A stretch of DNA of 64,000 bases from the NCBI GenBank assembly GCA_964017235.1, contig OZ024936.1, forward strand, positions 47,295,028 to 47,359,027, written 5' to 3'. Both the position numbers and the translations under genes were made by a program. This document shows, one piece after another, positions 54,410-64,000 of the stretch (its first letter is position 1; every line of letters begins with the position of its first letter). The DNA comes from Sabellastarte sp. h YS-2021 (taxonomy: Eukaryota > Annelida > Polychaeta > Sabellida > Sabellidae). Under the pieces are notes generated by a model. It was not told the DNA's origin and searched no databases. It saw only the letters and a program-made list of their open reading frames with translations.

Positions 54410-55386
54410 ATTGATAATTGAGCTTACACACAGAATGGTGTCTTTTTCAATAGTATGGTCTTAATCAAAAGAGTTTGGCCTCAATTTAGAATCAAAATTA
54501 TCGTAATTTCATTGGTCATCCACTTTTATGGCAATGAATTTACTTTACACGGATATAACATCCGATTAATTCAGTTGATCTTTATTAGAATTAAAGCTCC
54601 GATGTTCTTGCTTTTCACTTTTTGTACCTTCTTGTCCTTTCATTTGAAAATAAAGTGACATGTGTCACACATTTTACACTTTTATGCCCGCTGATATAGG
54701 GTTGTTATACTACATTGAATGTTTCCACATCATCTTGTCTGAAGCTATGATTGGCAAAGTGATAATGATTAGCTTGTGATATAATTACAAGTTATGACAT
54801 GGAAATGTTTTCTTGTCTTCCAGTTGAATTTCGATATACTTGTCTGACATCTTTATTGATGTGTCGCAATCAAGAGTTTTTTCTCAATTGTTTATTCAAG
54901 TTTACCATAATTTTATTCACAACCTTAACTGCAGTGATTTTTCTTTGTGCAGATGTGAAATGAGGTAAATTCAGTTGATCTCCAATATAATAGAAGACTT
55001 GATTGAAGCTCTTTTAGGTTCACTGACATATTGTACTCAGACTGCCTTGCATGTTTCCACATCATCTTTTCTGAAGCTATGATGAACAAAGAGATAATGA
55101 TTGCCTTTTTACATATTTACAAGTTACTGCATGGAAATGTTTTCTTGACTTCTAGTTCAATTTTAAGATACTTGATACTTGTCTGACATCTTTATTGATG
55201 TGTCACACATGCACTCTACCAACATTATATCATTGCCTGAGATTAAAGCTTACATGTTCTTGCTTTATGTTTTAATACCTTATTGTCTTTTGATTTGAAA
55301 ATATTTTAATGGGTGATGCCTCTATGATGATGCAGATTTATCACAGTGACAATGAATATCTTGACACAAAATGTTAGAAAATATAT

Positions 55387-55458
55387 GGGGATGTAGCTCA
55401 GTGGTAGAGCGTTCGCTTTGCATGTGAAAGGTCCTGGGATCAATCCCCAGCATCTCCA
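55387..55458 (+). tRNA. tRNA-Ala(UGC) copy 5
   Basis: Identical to copy 3. First of the exactly 1049-bp-spaced block. Spacer type 'CTCCAACAT / GATCAAC'. T-run terminator candidate at 55492-55496. Confidence 0.93.
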
Positions 55459-56435
55459 ATTGATAATTGAGCTTACACACAGAATGGTGTCTTTTTCAAT
55501 AGTATGGTCTTAATCAAAAGAGTTTGCCCTCAATTTAGAATCAAAATTATCGTAATTTCATTGGTCATCCACTTTTATGGCAATGAATTTACTTTACACG
55601 GATATAACATCTGATTAATTCAGTTGATCTTTATTAGAATTAAAGCTCCGATGTTCTTGCTTTTCACTTTTTGTACCTTATTGTCCTTTCATTTGAAAAT
55701 AAAGTGACATGTGTCACACATTTTACACTTTTATGCCCGCTGATGTAGGGTTGTTATACTACATTGAATGTTTCCACATCATCTTGTCTGAAGCTATGAT
55801 TGGCAAAGTGATAATGATTAGCTTGTGATATAATTACAAGTTATGACATGGAAATGTTTTCTTGTCTTCCAGTTGAATTTCGATATACTTGTCTGACATC
55901 TTTATTGATGTGTCGCAATCAAGAGTTTTTTCTCAATTGTTTATTCAAGTTTACCATAATTTTATTCACAACCTTAACTGCAGTGATTTTTCTTTGTGCA
56001 GATGTGAAATGAGGTAAATTCAGTTGATCTCCAACATAATAGAAGACTTGATTGAAGCTCTTTTAGGTTCACTGACATATTGTACTCAGACTGCCTTGCA
56101 TGTTTCCACATCATCTTTTCTGAAGCTATGATCAACAAAGAGATAATGATTGCCTTTTTACATATTTACAAGTTACTGCATGGAAATGTTTTCTTGACTT
56201 CTAGTTCAATTTTAAGATACTTGATACTTGTCTGACATCTTTATTGATGTGTCACACATGCACTCTACCAACATTATATCATTGCCTGAGATTAAAGCTT
56301 ACATGTTCTTGCTTTATGTTTTAATACCTTATTGTCTTTTGATTTGAAAATATTTTAATGGGTGATGCCTCTATGATGATGCAGATTTATCACAGTGACA
56401 ATGAATATCTCGACACAAAATGTTAGAAAATATAT

Positions 56436-56507
56436 GGGGATGTAGCTCAGTGGTAGAGCGTTCGCTTTGCATGTGAAAGGTCCTGGGATCAATCCCCAGC
56501 ATCTCCA
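56436..56507 (+). tRNA. tRNA-Ala(UGC) copy 6
   Basis: Identical to copy 3. Spacer after it is type 'GTCCAATAT / GATGAAC'. Confidence 0.93.
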
Positions 56508-57484
56508 ATTGATAATTGAGCTTACACACAGAATGGTGTCTTTTTCAATAGTATGGTCTTAATCAAAAGAGTTTGCCCTCAATTTAGAATCAAAATTATC
56601 GTAATTTCATTGGTCATCCACTTTTATGGCAATGAATTTACTTTACACGGATATAACATCTGATTAATTCAGTTGATCTTTATTAGAATTAAAGCTCCGA
56701 TGTTCTTGCTTTTCACTTTTTGTACCTTATTGTCCTTTCATTTGAAAATAAAGTGACATGTGTCACACATTTTACACTTTTATGCCCGCTGATGTAGGGT
56801 TGTTATACTACATTGAATGTTTCCACATCATCTTGTCTGAAGCTATGATTGGCAAAGTGATAATGATTAGCTTGTGATATAATTACAAGTTATGACATGG
56901 AAATGTTTTCTTGTCTTCCAGTTGAATTTCGATATACTTGTCTGACATCTTTATTGATGTGTCGCAATCAAGAGTTTTTTCTCAATTGTTTATTCAAGTT
57001 TACCATAATTTTATTCACAACCTTAACTGCAGTGATTTTTCTTTGTGCAGATGTGAAATGAGGTAAATTCAGTTGATGTCCAATATAATAGAAGACTTGA
57101 TTGAAGCTCTTTTAGGTTCACTGACATATTGTACTCAGACTGCCTTGCATGTTTCCACATCATCTTTTCTGAAGCTATGATGAACAAAGAGATAATGATT
57201 GCCTTTTTACATATTTACAAGTTACTGCATGGAAATGTTTTCTTGACTTCTAGTTCAATTTTAAGATACTTGATACTTGTCTGACATCTTTATTGATGTG
57301 TCACACATGCACTCTACCAACATTATATCATTGCCTGAGATTAAAGCTTACATGTTCTTGCTTTATGTTTTAATACCTTATTGTCTTTTGATTTGAAAAT
57401 ATTTTAATGGGTGATGCCTCTATGATGATGCAGATTTATCACAGTGACAATGAATATCTCGACACAAAATGTTAGAAAATATAT

Positions 57485-57556
57485 GGGGATGTAGCTCAGT
57501 GGTAGAGCGTTCGCTTTGCATGTGAAAGGTCCTGGGATCAATCCCCAGCATCTCCA
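57485..57556 (+). tRNA. tRNA-Ala(UGC) copy 7
   Basis: Identical to copy 3. Spacer after it is type 'CTCCAACAT / GATCAAC', as after copy 5. Confidence 0.93.
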
Positions 57557-58533
57557 ATTGATAATTGAGCTTACACACAGAATGGTGTCTTTTTCAATAG
57601 TATGGTCTTAATCAAAAGAGTTTGCCCTCAATTTAGAATCAAAATTATCGTAATTTCATTGGTCATCCACTTTTATGGCAATGAATTTACTTTACACGGA
57701 TATAACATCTGATTAATTCAGTTGATCTTTATTAGAATTAAAGCTCCGATGTTCTTGCTTTTCACTTTTTGTACCTTATTGTCCTTTCATTTGAAAATAA
57801 AGTGACATGTGTCACACATTTTACACTTTTATGCCCGCTGATGTAGGGTTGTTATACTACATTGAATGTTTCCACATCATCTTGTCTGAAGCTATGATTG
57901 GCAAAGTGATAATGATTAGCTTGTGATATAATTACAAGTTATGACATGGAAATGTTTTCTTGTCTTCCAGTTGAATTTCGATATACTTGTCTGACATCTT
58001 TATTGATGTGTCGCAATCAAGAGTTTTTTCTCAATTGTTTATTCAAGTTTACCATAATTTTATTCACAACCTTAACTGCAGTGATTTTTCTTTGTGCAGA
58101 TGTGAAATGAGGTAAATTCAGTTGATCTCCAACATAATAGAAGACTTGATTGAAGCTCTTTTAGGTTCACTGACATATTGTACTCAGACTGCCTTGCATG
58201 TTTCCACATCATCTTTTCTGAAGCTATGATCAACAAAGAGATAATGATTGCCTTTTTACATATTTACAAGTTACTGCATGGAAATGTTTTCTTGACTTCT
58301 AGTTCAATTTTAAGATACTTGATACTTGTCTGACATCTTTATTGATGTGTCACACATGCACTCTACCAACATTATATCATTGCCTGAGATTAAAGCTTAC
58401 ATGTTCTTGCTTTATGTTTTAATACCTTATTGTCTTTTGATTTGAAAATATTTTAATGGGTGATGCCTCTATGATGATGCAGATTTATCACAGTGACAAT
58501 GAATATCTCGACACAAAATGTTAGAAAATATAT

Positions 58534-58605
58534 GGGGATGTAGCTCAGTGGTAGAGCGTTCGCTTTGCATGTGAAAGGTCCTGGGATCAATCCCCAGCAT
58601 CTCCA
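58534..58605 (+). tRNA. tRNA-Ala(UGC) copy 8
   Basis: Identical to copy 3. Spacer type 'GTCCAATAT / GATGAAC', as after copy 6. Confidence 0.93.
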
Positions 58606-59582
58606 ATTGATAATTGAGCTTACACACAGAATGGTGTCTTTTTCAATAGTATGGTCTTAATCAAAAGAGTTTGCCCTCAATTTAGAATCAAAATTATCGT
58701 AATTTCATTGGTCATCCACTTTTATGGCAATGAATTTACTTTACACGGATATAACATCTGATTAATTCAGTTGATCTTTATTAGAATTAAAGCTCCGATG
58801 TTCTTGCTTTTCACTTTTTGTACCTTATTGTCCTTTCATTTGAAAATAAAGTGACATGTGTCACACATTTTACACTTTTATGCCCGCTGATGTAGGGTTG
58901 TTATACTACATTGAATGTTTCCACATCATCTTGTCTGAAGCTATGATTGGCAAAGTGATAATGATTAGCTTGTGATATAATTACAAGTTATGACATGGAA
59001 ATGTTTTCTTGTCTTCCAGTTGAATTTCGATATACTTGTCTGACATCTTTATTGATGTGTCGCAATCAAGAGTTTTTTCTCAATTGTTTATTCAAGTTTA
59101 CCATAATTTTATTCACAACCTTAACTGCAGTGATTTTTCTTTGTGCAGATGTGAAATGAGGTAAATTCAGTTGATGTCCAATATAATAGAAGACTTGATT
59201 GAAGCTCTTTTAGGTTCACTGACATATTGTACTCAGACTGCCTTGCATGTTTCCACATCATCTTTTCTGAAGCTATGATGAACAAAGAGATAATGATTGC
59301 CTTTTTACATATTTACAAGTTACTGCATGGAAATGTTTTCTTGACTTCTAGTTCAATTTTAAGATACTTGATACTTGTCTGACATCTTTATTGATGTGTC
59401 ACACATGCACTCTACCAACATTATATCATTGCCTGAGATTAAAGCTTACATGTTCTTGCTTTATGTTTTAATACCTTATTGTCTTTTGATTTGAAAATAT
59501 TTTAATGGGTGATGCCTCTATGATGATGCAGATTTATCACAGTGACAATGAATATCTCGACACAAAATGTTAGAAAATATAT

Positions 59583-59654
59583 GGGGATGTAGCTCAGTGG
59601 TAGAGCGTTCGCTTTGCATGTGAAAGGTCCTGGGATCAATCCCCAGCATCTCCA
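59583..59654 (+). tRNA. tRNA-Ala(UGC) copy 9
   Basis: Identical to copy 3. Spacer type 'CTCCAATAT / GATCAAC', ending with the variant GACAGTGAATATCTTGAC before copy 10. Confidence 0.93.
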
Positions 59655-60631
59655 ATTGATAATTGAGCTTACACACAGAATGGTGTCTTTTTCAATAGTA
59701 TGGTCTTAATCAAAAGAGTTTGCCCTCAATTTAGAATCAAAATTATCGTAATTTCATTGGTCATCCACTTTTATGGCAATGAATTTACTTTACACGGATA
59801 TAACATCTGATTAATTCAGTTGATCTTTATTAGAATTAAAGCTCCGATGTTCTTGCTTTTCACTTTTTGTACCTTATTGTCCTTTCATTTGAAAATAAAG
59901 TGACATGTGTCACACATTTTACACTTTTATGCCCGCTGATGTAGGGTTGTTATACTACATTGAATGTTTCCACATCATCTTGTCTGAAGCTATGATTGGC
60001 AAAGTGATAATGATTAGCTTGTGATATAATTACAAGTTATGACATGGAAATGTTTTCTTGTCTTCCAGTTGAATTTCGATATACTTGTCTGACATCTTTA
60101 TTGATGTGTCGCAATCAAGAGTTTTTTCTCAATTGTTTATTCAAGTTTACCATAATTTTATTCACAACCTTAACTGCAGTGATTTTTCTTTGTGCAGATG
60201 TGAAATGAGGTAAATTCAGTTGATCTCCAATATAATAGAAGACTTGATTGAAGCTCTTTTAGGTTCACTGACATATTGTACTCAGACTGCCTTGCATGTT
60301 TCCACATCATCTTTTCTGAAGCTATGATCAACAAAGAGATAATGATTGCCTTTTTACATATTTACAAGTTACTGCATGGAAATGTTTTCTTGACTTCTAG
60401 TTCAATTTTAAGATACTTGATACTTGTCTGACATCTTTATTGATGTGTCACACATGCACTCTACCAACATTATATCATTGCCTGAGATTAAAGCTTACAT
60501 GTTCTTGCTTTATGTTTTAATACCTTATTGTCTTTTGATTTGAAAATATTTTAATGGGTGATGCCTCTATGATGATGCAGATTTATCACAGTGACAGTGA
60601 ATATCTTGACACAAAATGTTAGAAAATATAT

Positions 60632-60703
60632 GGGGATGTAGCTCAGTGGTAGAGCGTTCGCTTTGCATGTGAAAGGTCCTGGGATCAATCCCCAGCATCT
60701 CCA
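60632..60703 (+). tRNA. tRNA-Ala(UGC) copy 10
   Basis: Identical to copy 3. Followed by GTTTGGCCTC (neighbouring units have GTTTGCCCTC), then spacer type 'GTCCAATAT / GATGAAC'. Confidence 0.93.
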
Positions 60704-61680
60704 ATTGATAATTGAGCTTACACACAGAATGGTGTCTTTTTCAATAGTATGGTCTTAATCAAAAGAGTTTGGCCTCAATTTAGAATCAAAATTATCGTAA
60801 TTTCATTGGTCATCCACTTTTATGGCAATGAATTTACTTTACACGGATATAACATCTGATTAATTCAGTTGATCTTTATTAGAATTAAAGCTCCGATGTT
60901 CTTGCTTTTCACTTTTTGTACCTTATTGTCCTTTCATTTGAAAATAAAGTGACATGTGTCACACATTTTACACTTTTATGCCCGCTGATGTAGGGTTGTT
61001 ATACTACATTGAATGTTTCCACATCATCTTGTCTGAAGCTATGATTGGCAAAGTGATAATGATTAGCTTGTGATATAATTACAAGTTATGACATGGAAAT
61101 GTTTTCTTGTCTTCCAGTTGAATTTCGATATACTTGTCTGACATCTTTATTGATGTGTCGCAATCAAGAGTTTTTTCTCAATTGTTTATTCAAGTTTACC
61201 ATAATTTTATTCACAACCTTAACTGCAGTGATTTTTCTTTGTGCAGATGTGAAATGAGGTAAATTCAGTTGATGTCCAATATAATAGAAGACTTGATTGA
61301 AGCTCTTTTAGGTTCACTGACATATTGTACTCAGACTGCCTTGCATGTTTCCACATCATCTTTTCTGAAGCTATGATGAACAAAGAGATAATGATTGCCT
61401 TTTTACATATTTACAAGTTACTGCATGGAAATGTTTTCTTGACTTCTAGTTCAATTTTAAGATACTTGATACTTGTCTGACATCTTTATTGATGTGTCAC
61501 ACATGCACTCTACCAACATTATATCATTGCCTGAGATTAAAGCTTACATGTTCTTGCTTTATGTTTTAATACCTTATTGTCTTTTGATTTGAAAATATTT
61601 TAATGGGTGATGCCTCTATGATGATGCAGATTTATCACAGTGACAATGAATATCTCGACACAAAATGTTAGAAAATATAT

Positions 61681-61752
61681 GGGGATGTAGCTCAGTGGTA
61701 GAGCGTTCGCTTTGCATGTGAAAGGTCCTGGGATCAATCCCCAGCATCTCCA
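61681..61752 (+). tRNA. tRNA-Ala(UGC) copy 11
   Basis: Identical to copy 3. Its spacer repeats the copy 9 variant set, including GACAGTGAATATCTTGAC. Confidence 0.93.
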
Positions 61753-62729
61753 ATTGATAATTGAGCTTACACACAGAATGGTGTCTTTTTCAATAGTATG
61801 GTCTTAATCAAAAGAGTTTGCCCTCAATTTAGAATCAAAATTATCGTAATTTCATTGGTCATCCACTTTTATGGCAATGAATTTACTTTACACGGATATA
61901 ACATCTGATTAATTCAGTTGATCTTTATTAGAATTAAAGCTCCGATGTTCTTGCTTTTCACTTTTTGTACCTTATTGTCCTTTCATTTGAAAATAAAGTG
62001 ACATGTGTCACACATTTTACACTTTTATGCCCGCTGATGTAGGGTTGTTATACTACATTGAATGTTTCCACATCATCTTGTCTGAAGCTATGATTGGCAA
62101 AGTGATAATGATTAGCTTGTGATATAATTACAAGTTATGACATGGAAATGTTTTCTTGTCTTCCAGTTGAATTTCGATATACTTGTCTGACATCTTTATT
62201 GATGTGTCGCAATCAAGAGTTTTTTCTCAATTGTTTATTCAAGTTTACCATAATTTTATTCACAACCTTAACTGCAGTGATTTTTCTTTGTGCAGATGTG
62301 AAATGAGGTAAATTCAGTTGATCTCCAATATAATAGAAGACTTGATTGAAGCTCTTTTAGGTTCACTGACATATTGTACTCAGACTGCCTTGCATGTTTC
62401 CACATCATCTTTTCTGAAGCTATGATCAACAAAGAGATAATGATTGCCTTTTTACATATTTACAAGTTACTGCATGGAAATGTTTTCTTGACTTCTAGTT
62501 CAATTTTAAGATACTTGATACTTGTCTGACATCTTTATTGATGTGTCACACATGCACTCTACCAACATTATATCATTGCCTGAGATTAAAGCTTACATGT
62601 TCTTGCTTTATGTTTTAATACCTTATTGTCTTTTGATTTGAAAATATTTTAATGGGTGATGCCTCTATGATGATGCAGATTTATCACAGTGACAGTGAAT
62701 ATCTTGACACAAAATGTTAGAAAATATAT

Positions 62730-62801
62730 GGGGATGTAGCTCAGTGGTAGAGCGTTCGCTTTGCATGTGAAAGGTCCTGGGATCAATCCCCAGCATCTCC
62801 A
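62730..62801 (+). tRNA. tRNA-Ala(UGC) copy 12
   Basis: Identical to copy 3. Followed by GTTTGGCCTC as after copy 10, but then CTCC / GATGAAC and private changes (GCAGATCTG at ~63343). Confidence 0.93.
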
Positions 62802-63778
62802 ATTGATAATTGAGCTTACACACAGAATGGTGTCTTTTTCAATAGTATGGTCTTAATCAAAAGAGTTTGGCCTCAATTTAGAATCAAAATTATCGTAATT
62901 TCATTGGTCATCCACTTTTATGGCAATGAATTTACTTTACACGGATATAACATCTGATTAATTCAGTTGATCTTTATTAGAATTAAAGCTCCGATGTTCT
63001 TGCTTTTCACTTTTTGTACCTTATTGTCCTTTCATTTGAAAATAAAGTGACATGTGTCACACATTTTACACTTTTATGCCCGCTGATATAGGGTTGTTAT
63101 ACTACATTGAATGTTTCCACATCATCTTGTCTGAAGCTATGATTGGCAAAGTGATAATGATTAGCTTGTGATATAATTACAAGTTATGACATGGAAATGT
63201 TTTCTTGTCTTCCAGTTGAATTTCGATATACTTGTCTGACATCTTTATTGATGTGTCGCAATCAAGAGTTTTTTCTCAATTGTTTATTCAAGTTTACCAT
63301 AATTTTATTCACAACCTTAACTGCAGTGATTTTTCTTTGTGCAGATCTGAAATGAGGTAAATTCAGTTGATCTCCAATATAATAGAAGACTTGATTGAAG
63401 CTCTTTTAGGTTCACTGACATATTGTGCTCAGACTGCCTTGCATGTTTCCACATCATCTTTTCTGAAGCTATGATGAACAAAGAGATAATGATTGCCTTT
63501 TTACATATTTACAAGTTACTGCATGGAAATGTTTTCTTGACTTCTAGTTCAATTTTAAAATACTTGATACTTGTCTGACATCTTTATTGATGTGTCACAC
63601 ATGCACTCTACCAACATTATATCATTGCCTGAGATTAAAGCTTACATGTTCTTGCTTTATGTTTTAATACCTTATTGTCTTTTGATTTGAAAATATTTTA
63701 ATGGGTGATGCCTCTATGATGATGCAGATTTATCACAGTGACAATGAATATCTTGACACAAAATGTTAGAAAATATAT

Positions 63779-63850
63779 GGGGATGTAGCTCAGTGGTAGA
63801 GCGTTCGCTTTGCATGTGAAAGGTCCTGGGATCAATCCCCAGCATCTCCA
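63779..63850 (+). tRNA. tRNA-Ala(UGC) copy 13, last in window
   Basis: Identical to copy 3. Its unit is cut by the window end after 222 bp, so the array continues. Confidence 0.93.
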
Positions 63851-64000
63851 ATTGATAATTGAGCTTACACACAGAATGGTGTCTTTTTCAATAGTATGGT
63901 CTTAATCAAAAGAGTTTGCCCTCAATTTAGAATCAAAATTATCGTAATTTCATTGGTCATCCACTTTTATGGCAATGAATTTACTTTACACGGATATAAC

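Larger units (their letters stand above)
50395..64000 (+). repeat. Tandem array of ~1049-bp units each with one tRNA-Ala
   Basis: tRNA start positions are 50395 (degenerate), 51211, 52269, 53327, 54338, 55387, 56436, 57485, 58534, 59583, 60632, 61681, 62730 and 63779. Steps are 816, 1058, 1058, 1011 and then nine times exactly 1049. Left units are diverged and right units nearly identical, so homogenisation is recent on the right. The unit ending at 54338 lacks ~44 bp near 54067. The array is cut by the window end. Non-tRNA sequence is AT-rich, non-coding, and itself contains diverged internal duplications. Confidence 0.97.

Noticed and set aside
50395-64000. Interpretation of the 1049-bp array as a SINE cluster or CRISPR-like array
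   Set aside because: Units are head-to-tail with constant length, no A-rich tails or target duplications, and the 'spacers' are themselves repeated; a tandem tRNA satellite fits better.

Overview
The window comes from an AT-rich, intron-rich animal genome, most likely a marine invertebrate and perhaps a mollusc or other lophotrochozoan. Evidence is GT-AG introns, one conserved metazoan gene spread over about 32 kb, and very dense transposon remnants (CR1/L2-like and L1/Tx1-like LINEs, a DIRS-type element, tRNA- and 5S-derived elements, TA-flanked MITEs). The phylum is an inference from repeat style.

The only conserved protein-coding gene I recognise is EIF2B4, the delta subunit of the translation factor eIF2B, on the plus strand. 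Eleven coding exons between 381 and 32520 join with matching splice phases into 498 codons plus a stop. Its introns hold almost everything else up to 32.5 kb: a foldback element (700-1947); hairpin-headed elements with tandem-repeat cores (2094-3618, 7990-10720, 13356-17577, 28864-29595, 31341-31907); LINE fragments (12.2, 13.4, 19.2, 20.6 kb); small inverted-repeat elements (5.3, 12.1, 20.4, 21.5, 21.9, 23.5 kb); and a 5S-rRNA-like element at 22.5 kb. A 60-bp tandem triplication of the 3' splice site sits directly before exon 6.

From 32.5 to 50.4 kb I see no host gene. This stretch holds the likely EIF2B4 polyadenylation signal, a decayed DIRS retroelement (gag, RT/RNase H and tyrosine recombinase remnants, 34.3-40.4 kb) interrupted by other repeats including a pogo/Tigger-like MITE, another hairpin-headed element (40509-43705), SINEs, and a composite element at 47.5-49.6 kb carrying a nested 1.35-kb inverted-repeat element rich in GACATCA motifs.

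From 50.4 kb to the window edge runs a tandem array. Each unit carries one tRNA-Ala(UGC) gene with the G3-U70 alanine identity pair. Thirteen tRNA-Ala copies are present. The last eleven are identical over 72 nt, and nine successive start-to-start intervals are exactly 1049 bp. Diagnostic variants alternate between neighbouring units, giving a 2098-bp higher-order dimer repeat. The array continues past the window end.

The two most interesting signals are (1) this tRNA-Ala higher-order repeat array and (2) a set of apparently unrelated repeat families that share one layout: a 5' hairpin, ~130-350-bp tandem cores with a common phrase and often a YY1-like palindrome, and, where the end is visible, a CTAG|TT 3' terminus as in Helentron-type rolling-circle elements.
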